Part shown: positions 31,000-40,759 of the stretch, piece after piece
Layout of the letters: every line of letters starts with the position of its first letter
How positions within the stretch are numbered: the first letter of the stretch is position 1
Origin: Shewanella litoralis
GTDB taxonomy: Bacteria > Pseudomonadota > Gammaproteobacteria > Enterobacterales > Shewanellaceae
Assembly (NCBI RefSeq): GCF_009828585.1
Contig: NZ_WSRZ01000002.1
Span: forward strand, 310,001 to 374,000
Reading direction: 5' to 3'
DNA length: 64,000 bases
Notes under the pieces: generated by a model
The model's database searches: none
Told to the model about the DNA's origin: nothing
Seen by the model: the letters and a program-made list of their open reading frames with translations, nothing else
Program-made: the position numbers and the translations under genes

Positions 31000-32178
31000 A
31001 TGAGCAACGCACCACTGACCAATGAAACAGTGCACCGTGTCAGCTTCTTAGACAAAGCGTCATTGCACATCCCCATTTTGCGTATTTTGCAAGCCGACGG
31101 CACCACGTATGAAAACGCGGTATTGCCTGTTATCGACAAGACTTTAGCCGAAAAAATCTTTGATACCTGCGTTTTTACACGTGTATTAGACGAGCGTATG
31201 TTGGGTGCGCAGCGTCAAGGACGTATTAGTTTTTATATGACCTGTACCGGTGAAGAAGCCTCTATTGTAGGCAGCACAGCAGCACTTGATAAAGACGACG
31301 TCATTTTGGCTCAATACCGTGAGCATGCCTCATTGCGTTATCGCGGCTTTAGTACTGAACAATTTATGAACCAAATGTTCAGTAACGAAAAAGATTTAGG
31401 TAAAGGCCGACAAATGCCAATCCATTACGGCAGCCGTGAGCTTAATTACCAGACTATTTCTTCACCATTAGCAACGCAAATCCCGCAAGCTACAGGCGTG
31501 GCTTACGGCATGAAGTTACAAGGTAAACGTAATGTTGCCATTTGTTACTTTGGTGAAGGCGCTGCATCAGAAGGTGATTTTCACGCAGGCTTAAACATGG
31601 CTGCGGTATTGAAAGCACCGGTTATATTCTTTTGTCGTAACAATGGTTATGCCATTTCAACCCCTACCGAAGAGCAGTTTGCCGGTAACGGTATTGCCAG
31701 TCGTGGCGTAGGTTACGGTATGCATACTATTCGTGTAGACGGTAATGACATGCTGGCGGTACTTGCGGCAACGCAGCAGGCTCGCGCCCATGCACTAGAG
31801 CATAATGCACCTGTGCTCATTGAAGCCATGACTTACCGTTTAGGCGCGCACTCTTCATCAGATGATCCATCGGGTTACCGTTCAAAAGAAGAAGAAGCCA
31901 AATGGCAACAACATGATCCGGTTAAGCGTTTCAAATTGTGGATGATCAACAAAGGCTGGACTAGCGAAGCCGACGAAGCCACATTATTTGAACGTTATCG
32001 TGAAGAAGTGTTAGCTGCCGTTAAAGTGGCTGAGAAATTGCCTATCCCGAAACTGGATGAAATCATCGAAGATGTGCTTGATAAACCAACACCTGCGCTT
32101 AAAAAGCAGCTTAAAGAGTTAAAAGAGCACATTAATAAGTATCCAAAGGCCTATCCTAAAAGCGCAGGGAGACTCTAA
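31000..32178 (+). CDS. bkdA1: Branched-chain 2-oxoacid dehydrogenase E1 alpha
   Basis: Thiamine diphosphate-dependent decarboxylase subunit of the complex that turns the 2-oxoacids of valine, leucine and isoleucine into acyl-CoA. The ThDP motif [15 protein letters not shown] to NN is visible (residues about 185-215), and the phosphorylation-loop equivalent [16 protein letters not shown] is present near residue 285. It is 2 nt upstream of the E1 beta gene and the first of three genes. The closing Lys-rich helix ([20 protein letters not shown]) is typical of the family. In Shewanella the products are likely used for anteiso/iso fatty acids as well as catabolism (inference). Confidence 0.93.
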   Translation: MSNAPLTNETVHRVSFLDKASLHIPILRILQADGTTYENAVLPVIDKTLAEKIFDTCVFTRVLDERMLGAQRQGRISFYMTCTGEEASIVGSTAALDKDDVILAQYREHASLRYRGFSTEQFMNQMFSNEKDLGKGRQMPIHYGSRELNYQTISSPLATQIPQATGVAYGMKLQGKRNVAICYFGEGAASEGDFHAGLNMAAVLKAPVIFFCRNNGYAISTPTEEQFAGNGIASRGVGYGMHTIRVDGNDMLAVLAATQQARAHALEHNAPVLIEAMTYRLGAHSSSDDPSGYRSKEEEAKWQQHDPVKRFKLWMINKGWTSEADEATLFERYREEVLAAVKVAEKLPIPKLDEIIEDVLDKPTPALKKQLKELKEHINKYPKAYPKSAGRL

Positions 32179-32180
32179 TC

Positions 32181-33158
32181 GTGGCTCAAATGAATATGTT
32201 ACACGCCATCAATGAGGCGTTATCAATTGCCATGAAAGCCGACGAGCGCATGGTGATTTTTGGTGAAGATGTTGGCCACTTTGGTGGTGTTTTTCGTGCA
32301 ACGTCCGGTTTACAAGAACAGTTCGGTCGTGACCGTTGTTTTAATACTCCGCTAACAGAGCAGGGTATTGCTGGTTTTGCTAACGGCTTAGCATCGTATG
32401 GTATGACTGCCGTTGCTGAAATTCAGTTTGCTGATTATATTTTTCCGGCTTTTGATCAAATCGTTAATGAATCAGCAAAATTTCGTTATCGCAGTGGTAA
32501 TCAATTTGATGTCGGCGGCTTAACGTTCCGCACACCTTATGGTGGCGGCATAGCAGGTGGTCATTACCATTCACAATCACCAGAAGCCTATTTTACCCAA
32601 ACACCTGGCTTAAAAGTGGTTATTCCGCGTAATCCAGAACAAGCCAAAGGCCTGTTGTTGGCTGCAATACGCGATCCAAACCCAGTGATTTTCTTTGAGC
32701 CTAAACGCTTATATCGTGCATCTGTAGGCGAAGTGCCAGCGGGCGACTACCAAATTGAATTGGGTAAAGCTCAAGTGGTGAAGCAAGGTCGTGATATTAC
32801 TGTACTTGCCTGGGGCGCGCAGATGGAAATTGTTGAAAAAGCCTGTGAGCGTGCTGAAAAAGAAGGTATCTCATGCGAAATTATCGACTTACGCACCTTA
32901 GCGCCTTGGGATGTTGACACGGTTGCCAAATCTGTGACCAAAACCGGTCGTTTATTGATTAACCATGAAGCGCCGCTAACCGGTGGTTTTGCCGGTGAAA
33001 TCGCCGCAACCATACAACAAGAGTGTTTCTTATCGCTTGAATCGCCAATCAGCCGTGTGTGTGGATTAGATACCCCATATCCATTAATACACGAAAAAGA
33101 ATACATGCCTGATGAATTGAAAACCTTCGAAGCCATCAAGGCTACAGTGGCGTTTTAG
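32181..33158 (+). CDS. bkdA2: Branched-chain 2-oxoacid dehydrogenase E1 beta
   Basis: Beta subunit of the E1 heterotetramer. It contains [17 protein letters not shown], the ThDP-contacting [16 protein letters not shown], and [18 protein letters not shown], all standard for the transketolase-like beta subunit; the C-terminal transketolase domain holds [18 protein letters not shown]. The start is a GTG with AGGGAG upstream within the end of the E1 alpha gene. Length 325 aa is standard. The E2 gene follows after 9 nt. Confidence 0.93.
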   Translation: MAQMNMLHAINEALSIAMKADERMVIFGEDVGHFGGVFRATSGLQEQFGRDRCFNTPLTEQGIAGFANGLASYGMTAVAEIQFADYIFPAFDQIVNESAKFRYRSGNQFDVGGLTFRTPYGGGIAGGHYHSQSPEAYFTQTPGLKVVIPRNPEQAKGLLLAAIRDPNPVIFFEPKRLYRASVGEVPAGDYQIELGKAQVVKQGRDITVLAWGAQMEIVEKACERAEKEGISCEIIDLRTLAPWDVDTVAKSVTKTGRLLINHEAPLTGGFAGEIAATIQQECFLSLESPISRVCGLDTPYPLIHEKEYMPDELKTFEAIKATVAF

Positions 33159-33167
33159 GAGTAAGAT

Positions 33168-34754
33168 ATGATTAAAGATTTTATTTTACCCGACATCGGC
33201 GAAGGTGTGGTGGAATGTGAATTAGTCGATTGGTTAGTCTGCGAAGGTGACATCGTCACTGAAGACCAACCGATTGCCGATGTGATGACCGATAAAGCGC
33301 TAGTGCAAATTCCTGCACCACATGCCGGGAAAATTACCAAGTTGTATTATGCCAAAGGCGATATTGCCATTGTGCATCAACCACTCTATGCCGTTGAAAT
33401 GGATAGTGATGATACTGAACACGCTCAGTCTCCTACTGCAGAGGTTACCCCTGTGGTTGAAGCGGGAGTGGCAAGTGTCGCAACTGAGAACCATTCAAAC
33501 ATTGAAGATTTTTTACTGCCCGACATTGGTGAAGGCATTGTTGAGTGTGAGTTAGTTGATTGGCTTGTTGAAGAAGGTGATGTGGTAGTTGAAGATCAAC
33601 CCATTGCTGATGTGATGACCGACAAAGCGTTAGTGCAAATACCCGCGATGAAAGCCGGTAAAATTGTTAAATTGCATTACCGTAAAGGCCAACTTGCTAA
33701 AGTGCATTCGCCTCTATTCGCTATCGAAGTAGAAAGTGAAGACGTACCAATGACTCCTGCGCCACAGCCAATGGTTCAACATGCTGCAAGCCAAAGTGCG
33801 CCGATTACTGGTGAGCCTGTTGTGCAAGGTAAGGCGTTAGCCAGCCCTGCGGTGCGCCGTATGGCTCGCTCACTTGATATCAACATCGCACTTGTTGCTG
33901 GCAGTGGTAAACACGGCCGAGTTTATAAAGAAGATATTGAACGCCATCAACAAGCTGGTGCCCAGCCTATTGTTGCAGCATCTACACTCACCTCTAGTGT
34001 ATCAACCTGTGTCAGCAGCACAGAATTGGCAACTACGAGTCAGTCTGGCGCAGATCGCGTTGAACCTATCAAAGGCGTTAAAGCGGTGATGGCGAAGATG
34101 ATGGTTGAGTCTGTATCGACTATTCCACATTTTACCTACTGTGAAGAATTTGATTTAACAGAGTTAGTTGCCCTACGCGAAAGCATGAAACAACGTTACT
34201 CAACCGATGAAGTCAAACTTACCATGATGCCGTTCTTTATGAAGGCCATGTCACTTGCCATGATTGAGTTCCCAATTCTCAATAGCCAAGTGAATGCAGA
34301 TTGTACTGAGCTGACCTACAAATCACGACATAACATTGGTATGGCTGTTGATTCAAAAGTGGGTTTATTGGTACCCAATATTAAAGATGTGCAAAGCAAA
34401 TCGATTTTAGACATTGCCGCTGATATTACCCGATTAACGACTGCGGCTCGCAGTGGTCGAGTATCACCAGCAGATTTAAAAGACGGTACGATTTCAATCT
34501 CTAATATTGGCGCATTAGGTGGCACAGTCGCGACGCCAATTATTAATAAACCTGAAGTGGCCATTGTCGCATTAGGTAAGTTACAGGTATTGCCACGCTT
34601 TAATGCCAAAGGTGAAGTTGAAGCGCGTAAAATTATGCAAGTGAGCTGGTCTGGCGATCACCGTGTGATTGACGGTGGAACCATTGCTCGTTTCTGTAAT
34701 CTGTGGAAACATTACCTAGAGCAACCGCAAGAAATGCTCTTAGCAATGCGTTAA
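33168..34754 (+). CDS. bkdB: Branched-chain 2-oxoacid dehydrogenase E2 (two lipoyl domains)
   Basis: Dihydrolipoyl acyltransferase core of the complex. Residues about 1-80 and 107-187 are two nearly identical lipoyl domains, each with the lipoylated Lys in VMTDKALVQIP. A peripheral subunit-binding domain follows (ASPAVRRMARSLDINI to HGRVYKEDIERH, about 225-262), then the catalytic domain ending with the active-site motif SGDHRVIDGGTIARF. Most branched-chain E2 proteins have one lipoyl domain, so the second looks like a recent in-gene duplication. An AGGAG lies 5 nt before the ATG. No E3 gene follows; lipoamide dehydrogenase from elsewhere must be used. Confidence 0.93.
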   Translation: MIKDFILPDIGEGVVECELVDWLVCEGDIVTEDQPIADVMTDKALVQIPAPHAGKITKLYYAKGDIAIVHQPLYAVEMDSDDTEHAQSPTAEVTPVVEAGVASVATENHSNIEDFLLPDIGEGIVECELVDWLVEEGDVVVEDQPIADVMTDKALVQIPAMKAGKIVKLHYRKGQLAKVHSPLFAIEVESEDVPMTPAPQPMVQHAASQSAPITGEPVVQGKALASPAVRRMARSLDINIALVAGSGKHGRVYKEDIERHQQAGAQPIVAASTLTSSVSTCVSSTELATTSQSGADRVEPIKGVKAVMAKMMVESVSTIPHFTYCEEFDLTELVALRESMKQRYSTDEVKLTMMPFFMKAMSLAMIEFPILNSQVNADCTELTYKSRHNIGMAVDSKVGLLVPNIKDVQSKSILDIAADITRLTTAARSGRVSPADLKDGTISISNIGALGGTVATPIINKPEVAIVALGKLQVLPRFNAKGEVEARKIMQVSWSGDHRVIDGGTIARFCNLWKHYLEQPQEMLLAMR

Positions 34755-34796
34755 AACTTTAATCGCTATGCGATAGGCTAAAAAAGACTAACTTAA

Positions 34797-34825
34797 CCAA
34801 AAGGACGCTAAAGCGTCCTTTTGTT
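34797..34825 (+). terminator. Intrinsic terminator of the bkd operon
   Basis: Stem AAAAGGACGC/GCGTCCTTTT with a TAAA-type loop, followed by GTTTTT. Confidence 0.85.
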
Positions 34826-34878
34826 TTTAAGGTCTTTTTCGTATAATACTCAAATATTGTCATTAGATTGGAACCTGT

Positions 34879-35946
34879 ATGAGTCTGTCGGCACCTAAAA
34901 TTGAAACGATCGAATATCCGTTTCCGCCAAAACCTGCCGTGTTGTCTGACGTTGAGAAAGCACAATATAAAGCACGAATTAAGCAATTATTAATTGATCA
35001 AAATGCGGTGTTAGTTGCCCATTATTATACCGATCCTGAAATTCAAGCTTTAGCAGAAGAGACGGGCGGCTGTGTCTCTGACTCGCTAGAAATGGCGCGT
35101 TTTGGCCGTGATCATCCAGCAAAAAAATTGATTGTTGCTGGGGTTAAGTTTATGGGCGAAACTGCCAAAATCTTAAGTCCAGAAAAAACCATTTTAATGC
35201 CAACCCTTGAAGCAACCTGCTCATTAGATTTAGGTTGTCCTATCGAAGAGTTCAATGACTTTTGTGATGCTCACCCAGACCATACAGTGGTGGTTTATGC
35301 CAACACCTCAGCGGCGGTAAAAGCCCGTGCAGATTGGGTGGTAACCTCAAGTATTGCTTTAGAGATTGTAGAACACCTAGACAGCCAGGATAAAAAAATC
35401 ATTTGGGCTCCAGACCGTCACCTTGGTTCATACATCAATAAGCAAACTGGCGCAGACATGTTGTTGTGGCAGGGCGAATGTATCGTGCATGATGAGTTTC
35501 AAGCTAAAGCATTACGTGAGCTTAAAAAGCAGCATCCAACGGCAGCCATTTTGGTTCACCCAGAATCACCAGCCAGTGTGGTTGAGCTTGCCGATGCCGT
35601 AGGCTCGACCAGCCAGTTGATCAAAGCGGCGCAAACCATGGCAAACGATAAGTTTATTGTGGCCACCGACCGCGGCATTTTTTACAAAATGCAACAAGCG
35701 GCGCCTGGTAAAACATTGCTTGAAGCGCCTACCGGCGGTAACGGTGCAACGTGTAAAAGCTGCGCCCACTGCCCATGGATGGCCATGAACGGTTTACAAG
35801 CCATTGAACAGTCATTGATCAATAGTGATAAAACCAATCATGAAATCTTTGTCGACGATGAGCTGCGCATTAAGGCGCTTATTCCACTGACACGCATGCT
35901 TGATTTTGCCAAAGAGTTAAACATGAAAGTGAAGGGTAATGCTTAA
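34879..35946 (+). CDS. nadA: Quinolinate synthase A
   Basis: Condenses iminoaspartate with dihydroxyacetone phosphate to quinolinate in NAD synthesis, using an oxygen-sensitive 4Fe-4S cluster. The three cluster cysteines are seen in the segments [11 protein letters not shown], and near the C-terminus [13 protein letters not shown]. Other marks: [11 protein letters not shown] near the N-terminus and PDRHLGSYI. Length 355 aa is normal. It lies alone between the bkd terminator and its own terminator. Confidence 0.94.
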   Translation: MSLSAPKIETIEYPFPPKPAVLSDVEKAQYKARIKQLLIDQNAVLVAHYYTDPEIQALAEETGGCVSDSLEMARFGRDHPAKKLIVAGVKFMGETAKILSPEKTILMPTLEATCSLDLGCPIEEFNDFCDAHPDHTVVVYANTSAAVKARADWVVTSSIALEIVEHLDSQDKKIIWAPDRHLGSYINKQTGADMLLWQGECIVHDEFQAKALRELKKQHPTAAILVHPESPASVVELADAVGSTSQLIKAAQTMANDKFIVATDRGIFYKMQQAAPGKTLLEAPTGGNGATCKSCAHCPWMAMNGLQAIEQSLINSDKTNHEIFVDDELRIKALIPLTRMLDFAKELNMKVKGNA

Positions 35947-35968
35947 TCACCATTTAGCTTAGTTATTG

Positions 35969-35998
35969 TAAAAAAGCCGACATGTTGTCGGCTTTTTT
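35969..35998 (+). terminator. Intrinsic terminator of nadA
   Basis: Stem AAAAAAGCCGACA/TGTCGGCTTTTTT around a TGT loop, ending in T6. Confidence 0.88.
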
Positions 35999-36016
35999 GT
36001 GCACTGGGGTGAACTT

Positions 36017-36053
36017 ATACCATTGCGCTTCACTTATTAATGCGCAATGGTAT
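36017..36053. repeat. 37-bp palindrome made of two MITE ends
   Basis: ATACCATTGCGC joined through a few bases to TCACTTATTAATGCGCAATG and GTAT. The right part is the exact inverse of the first 23 bp of the left end of the element at 44870-45130. It looks like a copy of that family whose interior has been lost, leaving the two ends. A further TTGGTATAAG at 36104-36114 may be an additional end. Confidence 0.65.
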
Positions 36054-36138
36054 TACTTAGGCGTTGGGTGCTGAGACGTTAATGAACACAGGACGTATGG
36101 AATATTGGTATAAGATTAAAATAATTTGCTGCAAGTAA

Positions 36139-36168
36139 CAAAAAGCCCCGCATAAATGCGAGGCTCTT
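36139..36168 (-). terminator. Intrinsic terminator of gapA
   Basis: On the minus strand the stem GAGCC.CGCAT/ATGCG.GGCTT (one mismatch) is followed by TTTTG. It lies 35 bp after the stop codon. Confidence 0.8.
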
Positions 36169-36202
36169 AAGCTAAATTCAACTAGCTAATCTATAACAAA
36201 GA

Positions 36203-37213
36203 TTACTTAGCGTTCATTAGTGCAACAGTGTTGTCTAACATGCGGTTACTGAAACCCCATTCGTTGTCATACCATGCCATTACTTTCACTAAACGACCTT
36301 TAACACGTGTTTGTGTCGCATCGAAGTTAGATGAGAATGGGTTGTGGTTGAAATCGATAGACACTAATGGCTCTTCGTTAATCGCTAATACTTGATTTAA
36401 CGGAGAAGCTTTAGCTGCATCAGCAACGATTTGGTTAATTTCTTCAACGGTAGTGTCACGTGAGGCTAAAAACGTTAAGTCAACTAATGATACGTTAACA
36501 GTCGGTACACGAACCGCTAAACCGTCAAACTTACCTTGTAACTCAGGAACCACTAAGCCTACAGCTGCAGCAGCACCTGTTTGCGTTGGGATCATTGACA
36601 TTGCCGCAGCACGAGCACGACGTAAATCAGTGTGATATACATCTGATAAACGTTGATCGTTCGTGTAAGCATGAATCGTAGTCATTAAACCTGATTCAAT
36701 ACCCACAGCATCACTTAACGGTTTCGCCACAGGTGCTAAACAGTTAGTGGTACATGAAGCATTTGAAATCACGGTCATGTCTGCAGTTAATACGTCTTGG
36801 TTAACGCCATAAACAACGGTAGCGTCGACGTTTTTACCTGGAGCAGAAATAATCACTTTCTTTGCGCCAGCATCTAAGTGCGGCTGTACAGCTGCTTTTG
36901 ATGTGAAAATACCAGTACATTCGTACACTACGTCAACGTTTAATTCTGCCCAAGGTAATTTTGATGGGTCACGTTCTTGGAACGTTAGAATTTTATCGCC
37001 ATTGACATAAATGGCTTCATCATCGTGATCAACTTTGGCATTAAAACGACCATGTACAGAGTCATACTTGGTCAAATGTGCGTTAATTGATGCGTCACCT
37101 AAATCGTTTACTGCAACGATTTCGATTGGGTAATCTTTTTCGCTTTCATAAAGTGCACGTAGAACATTTCTTCCGATACGGCCATAGCCGTTAATAGCAA
37201 CACGGATAGTCAT
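36203..37213 (-). CDS. gapA: Glyceraldehyde-3-phosphate dehydrogenase, standard type
   Basis: NAD-dependent glycolytic enzyme. The Rossmann start [19 protein letters not shown], the catalytic-cysteine motif [12 protein letters not shown] (Cys about 155) and the C-terminal [14 protein letters not shown] are intact. Length 336 aa is classical. A GAGGGATATGAG ribosome site is upstream. A second, N-terminally extended GAPDH gene lies 1.3 kb away in opposite orientation, which suggests different roles, for example glycolytic versus gluconeogenic; the sequence alone does not decide. Confidence 0.94.
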   Translation of the reverse strand: MTIRVAINGYGRIGRNVLRALYESEKDYPIEIVAVNDLGDASINAHLTKYDSVHGRFNAKVDHDDEAIYVNGDKILTFQERDPSKLPWAELNVDVVYECTGIFTSKAAVQPHLDAGAKKVIISAPGKNVDATVVYGVNQDVLTADMTVISNASCTTNCLAPVAKPLSDAVGIESGLMTTIHAYTNDQRLSDVYHTDLRRARAAAMSMIPTQTGAAAAVGLVVPELQGKFDGLAVRVPTVNVSLVDLTFLASRDTTVEEINQIVADAAKASPLNQVLAINEEPLVSIDFNHNPFSSNFDATQTRVKGRLVKVMAWYDNEWGFSNRMLDNTVALMNAK

Positions 37214-37446
37214 CTCATATCCCTCAAGTGATAAAATAATTTGGTGGCATGTCGATCGCCTGGTTGTAAAATTACCAAATTAACCGTAATGGTCAAGTGA
37301 AATCACCCAAAAAGGGCAATTTAGGGTGATAAATTTCGTATTTTTTTTACATTTAGCACGTTTTGAAGATAATTTAAGCACAGTTTTGTAAGTTGGCATG
37401 TTGTGAGCGCATACGATAAAGCAAGGTTGTTAATCGTAACTCAACG

Positions 37447-38277
37447 TTATTTAAGCAACAGTTCACTGGCGCTATTAGCAAATTTTTCACTCAATACCGC
37501 AGCAACTAATTCTGCAGCCTGACTATCTAAGGATTGGGCTAATTGCTTATTGCCATTAATCATAGCCAATAATTGAGTTTCGTCTGCCTGGGTTTGACTT
37601 ATGAGTAAATATGCTCGCGTTAGCAGGTATTCTTTTTCATAATCTTGCTGCTGTTTATAAACAGTGGCCAGTGCTAAAAACCAATCTGGATTCATTAATG
37701 CTGCATCAGTATTGCCAAGTAAATGCAGATAGAGGGTTTTGGCATCGTTTGGTGCGAAACGAACATAATGTGAAGCTAATTGGCCAATCATGTCAGGTTC
37801 GTTAAGTTGCCCTTGTTGATAAGCCTGTTCAACAATCTCAAGACCAGCTTGATCATTAAATCGTATCCAGCGGTAATACGCGAGGTAGAGATCGTTGTTG
37901 TCTTCAGTAAAGGCTTGTAATTCGGCAAGCGTTTGAGTGCTGACAGCAAACGCCCGTTCTCGGTCACGTGTTCGGTCTGTATTGAGTTTATGTTGCACAC
38001 CGGCAGCCAGTTCGATGCACTTGCTGTATTTTTCGAGGTAAATAAGTTGCTGATATAGTTCTTTACCTGTAGGTGCTTCACGCTGCTTTAGTAAGTAACG
38101 ATGACGAATAAGGTCACCTTTTTCAAAGCGACACCAACTATCTTTGTGTAAATCGCTACAAAGTTCAGGATTATTTTTACAAATGATGTCGCTATTACGG
38201 TCATTTTCGCAGCCAAAAAGACCAAAAAATGCCCCAATAACAATAAATGATGTAATTAATACAAAATTTTGGCTCAA
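37447..38277 (-). CDS. Lipoprotein of unknown function (DUF2989-like) between two GAPDH genes
   Basis: An N-terminal hydrophobic segment (FVLITSFIVIGAFFGLFGC) ends in a lipobox-like LFGC, so the mature protein probably begins at that Cys and is membrane-anchored. The mature part is 250 aa, mostly helical, with several further cysteines in the first 50 residues (CKNNPELC, SWCRF) and TPR-like helix pairs, e.g. LALATVYKQQQDYEKEYLL. The TTG at 38277 is chosen because GGAG lies 6 nt upstream; a TTG four codons earlier would include that site. DUF2989 membership is from memory and not certain. Confidence 0.7.
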   Translation of the reverse strand: MSQNFVLITSFIVIGAFFGLFGCENDRNSDIICKNNPELCSDLHKDSWCRFEKGDLIRHRYLLKQREAPTGKELYQQLIYLEKYSKCIELAAGVQHKLNTDRTRDRERAFAVSTQTLAELQAFTEDNNDLYLAYYRWIRFNDQAGLEIVEQAYQQGQLNEPDMIGQLASHYVRFAPNDAKTLYLHLLGNTDAALMNPDWFLALATVYKQQQDYEKEYLLTRAYLLISQTQADETQLLAMINGNKQLAQSLDSQAAELVAAVLSEKFANSASELLLK

Positions 38278-38477
38278 ACCGGACTCCAAGAGGTAAATTG
38301 TCTAATAAAATTACATATTTACCGAAAATTTGTTACTGGCGAAATGACGTGTATTTCATTACAATGTCGCCGACCAAGAGGGCAGAGCCCATACAATAAA
38401 CTTAATTATTGGTCTTTTCTTTTTGTTACTCAAACCTTTCTGTTAAAAACTGGAAAAGTGAGATAAAGGATCCCTAC

Positions 38478-39914
38478 ATGAGCGCAGATAAACATTTACA
38501 AAGCTGGCAAGAACGTTTCGAAATGGCTGAAGCAATGCAACCATTGCTCGGTAAGTTGTATCGTAACCAAGGCGTTGAAGTGATGGTATATGGAAAACCA
38601 TTATTAAACGCATCAACCATCGAAATCATTAAGTCACACCGTTTAGTACGTCGTCATGTTGGTGAAAAGTTACGCCTTCGCGAAAGTTTCCCATTTGTTG
38701 AAGCACTAAGCAAATTAGCGGTGAAACATTGTCGGGTCGATATCGGCAAATTAGCGATAAACTACTGGCGTAACAACAAGGACGCAAGCGGTATTGAAGC
38801 TTACATGGCACAAGAGTTAGCGCCTGCCATTAACCATGGTGATGATACACCTGCACGCGATGTTGTGCTTTACGGTTTCGGTCGTATCGGTCGACTACTG
38901 GCTCGTTTATTAATTGAACGTACGGGTAAAAGCAATAAAATGCGTTTACGTGCCATTGTTTTGCGTGGCGGTAAAAAAGGTGACCTCGAAAAGCGCGCCA
39001 GTTTATTACGCCGTGATTCAGTCCATGGACCGTTTAATGGTTCAGTTGAGGTTGATGAAGAAAACAATGCCATCATCGCGAACGGTACCTATATTCAAAT
39101 CATTTATGCCAACTCACCTGATGAAGTCGATTACACAAAGTATGACATCAACAATGCATTAATCGTTGATAATACCGGTATTTGGAAGGATGAAGCAGGT
39201 TTAGGTCTACACCTTAAAAGCCCTGGCGCAAGCAAAGTATTGCTAACAGCACCTGCTAAAGGCGCAATCAAGAACGTGGTTTACGGTGTTAACGAAAACG
39301 ATATTTTAGACGAAGACATGATTGTATCGGCGGCAAGTTGTACCACTAATGCCATTACTCCTGTACTAAAAGCCGTTAACGATAAGTATGGTATCGAAAA
39401 TGGTCATGTTGAGACTATTCACTCTTACACCAACGATCAAAACCTAATTGATAACTACCACAGTGCTGATCGCCGCGGCCGTAGTGCACCATTAAACATG
39501 GTTATTACTGAAACGGGTGCCGCAAAAGCGGTGGCTAAAGCATTGCCTGTATTAGCGGGTAAGTTAACGGGTAATGCTATTCGCGTACCAACACCGAATG
39601 TGTCAATGGCAATCATCAGTGTTAATTTAAACGCTGAAACCAACCGTGATGAGCTCAACGAATACTTAAAAGATGTGGCACTGCAGTCTGGTTTACAAAA
39701 TCAAATCGACTTTACTGAGTCGACTGAAATTGTATCAAGTGACTTAGTCGGTTCACGTTATGCAGGTGTTGTTGATTCACAAGCAACGATTGCAGAAGGT
39801 AAGCGTGCGATTTTATATGTGTGGTATGATAACGAGTTTGGCTATAGCTGTCAGGTTGTCGGTGTAATGCAAAAAATGTTGGGATTAACCACATTATCAC
39901 TGCCTAACGTATAA
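38478..39914 (+). CDS. Glyceraldehyde-3-phosphate dehydrogenase with N-terminal extension
   Basis: A 478-aa GAPDH: about 130 N-terminal residues of unknown helical fold precede the Rossmann start VVLYGFGRIGRLLARLLIE. The catalytic motif SAASCTTNAITP and the closing VWYDNEFGYSCQVV are present. Such long forms occur in Vibrio, Shewanella and Pseudomonas next to a normal GapA. The coenzyme-selecting region after the glycine-rich loop (LRAIVLRGGKKGDLEK) differs from GapA and lacks the usual acidic residue, so NADP use is possible (inference). The ATG at 38478 has AAAGGA 7 nt upstream; a farther in-frame start at 38409 is rejected. Confidence 0.9.
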   Translation: MSADKHLQSWQERFEMAEAMQPLLGKLYRNQGVEVMVYGKPLLNASTIEIIKSHRLVRRHVGEKLRLRESFPFVEALSKLAVKHCRVDIGKLAINYWRNNKDASGIEAYMAQELAPAINHGDDTPARDVVLYGFGRIGRLLARLLIERTGKSNKMRLRAIVLRGGKKGDLEKRASLLRRDSVHGPFNGSVEVDEENNAIIANGTYIQIIYANSPDEVDYTKYDINNALIVDNTGIWKDEAGLGLHLKSPGASKVLLTAPAKGAIKNVVYGVNENDILDEDMIVSAASCTTNAITPVLKAVNDKYGIENGHVETIHSYTNDQNLIDNYHSADRRGRSAPLNMVITETGAAKAVAKALPVLAGKLTGNAIRVPTPNVSMAIISVNLNAETNRDELNEYLKDVALQSGLQNQIDFTESTEIVSSDLVGSRYAGVVDSQATIAEGKRAILYVWYDNEFGYSCQVVGVMQKMLGLTTLSLPNV

Positions 39915-39954
39915 CTTCTATAAATCGTTAATACACTGCTGATAGCGTTTAGAA

Positions 39955-39981
39955 TGAAAGCACCTCATCGAGGTGCTTTTT
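39955..39981 (+). terminator. Intrinsic terminator of the long GAPDH gene
   Basis: Stem AAAGCACCTC/GAGGTGCTTT with an ATC loop, followed by TTGTTTTTTG. Confidence 0.87.
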
Positions 39982-40147
39982 GTTTTTTGTTTGATACAAA
40001 AGTGTGAAGAGCTCAAGAAAACCCTTAAGGGATTATCTTAATGTGATTGTTTGTGGTGAAAAATTGTCTTAAATTAGCAAATAATCACCACAATGATGAT
40101 TTATGCATCAAACAGTCATTTTGTTGCAATAATCCTGTCTTTATTGA

Positions 40148-40175
40148 TTGACTATCCAGATCAAATCGGTAGAAT
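40148..40175 (+). promoter_or_regulatory. Sigma-70 promoter of the tRNA operon
   Basis: TTGACT, a 16-bp spacer and TAGAAT, followed by a GC-rich discriminator GCCATTCCGC typical of stable-RNA promoters. The first tRNA sequence begins about 70 bp downstream (relic) and 150 bp (intact tRNA-Gly). Confidence 0.7.
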
Positions 40176-40238
40176 GCCATTCCGCAGTCAGGGGAAACAT
40201 CCTTAGGTTGCTTTGCTTAATTAAGCAAATATTGAAAT

Positions 40239-40296
40239 GATTGAAAATGTGACATTAGCTCAGTTGGACAGGTTAAAAGACGATACCTTTCTTGCA
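40239..40296 (+). pseudogene. Relic of tRNA-Gly 5' half
   Basis: GATTGAAAATG.GACATTAGCTC AGTTGG (29 nt, one mismatch) repeats the leader and D-arm of the intact tRNA-Gly located 80 bp further on; a scrambled CGATACCTT of the anticodon stem follows. The T arm and acceptor end are missing. Confidence 0.7.
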
Positions 40297-40328
40297 GATT
40301 TAATAAAGCGTTTGTAAAGATTGAAAAT

Positions 40329-40404
40329 GCGACATTAGCTCAGTTGGTAGAGCGATACCTTGCCAAGGTATAGGTCATCGGTTCGAACCCGATATGTCGC
40401 TCCA
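40329..40404 (+). tRNA. tRNA-Gly (GCC)
   Basis: 76 nt including encoded CCA. The acceptor stem GCGACAT/ATGTCGC is perfect. The anticodon stem ATACC/GGTAT encloses TTGCCAA, giving anticodon GCC. The T arm contains GTTCGAACC. First intact member of a three-tRNA operon. Confidence 0.97.
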
Positions 40405-40444
40405 ATTTCTTATCTCCTCCGATGGATTTGATTTTGGAAAGCAT

Positions 40445-40518
40445 GGCGCGATGGCAGAATGGCTATGCTGCGGATTGCAAATCCGTCGATCTCGGTTCGA
40501 CTCCGGGTCGCGCCTCCA
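40445..40518 (+). tRNA. tRNA-Cys (GCA)
   Basis: 74 nt with encoded CCA. The acceptor stem GGCGCGA/TCGCGCC is perfect and the discriminator is T (U73), as expected for cysteine. The anticodon loop reads TTGCAAA, giving GCA. Confidence 0.97.
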
Positions 40519-40567
40519 CAAAATTGCGTTTAATGGTTACTATTTGTAACGGTTAAAACAACACTTT

Positions 40568-40653
40568 GCCCGAGTGGTGGAATCGGTAGACACAAGGGAT
40601 TTAAAATCCCTCGCTGAATAAGCGTGCCGGTTCAAGTCCGGCCTCGGGTACCA
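40568..40653 (+). tRNA. tRNA-Leu (TAA)
   Basis: 86 nt with a long variable arm (class II) and encoded CCA. Acceptor GCCCGAG/CTCGGGT has a G-T first pair; discriminator A fits leucine. The anticodon loop TTTAAAA gives TAA. Last tRNA of the operon, 29 bp before the terminator. Confidence 0.97.
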
Positions 40654-40682
40654 TTATAATCTCTAGCAATAGAGAGTGGTGT

Positions 40683-40716
40683 AAAAAAGCCTCAACATTA
40701 GTTGGGGCTTTTTTAC
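40683..40716 (+). terminator. Intrinsic terminator of the tRNA operon
   Basis: Stem AAAAAAGCCTCAAC/GTTGGGGCTTTTTT (one G-T pair) around ATTA, ending in T6. Confidence 0.88.
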
Positions 40717-40759
40717 GTCTGAAATTTGAGTTTTATTGTTAAGGATTAAAGTCAAAAGC

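Noticed and set aside
36104-36114. TTGGTATAAG as a second end pairing with CTTATACCA at 36014
   Set aside because: Could bound a ~100-bp element, but the match is only about 9-10 bp and no duplication is convincing; kept as a remark.
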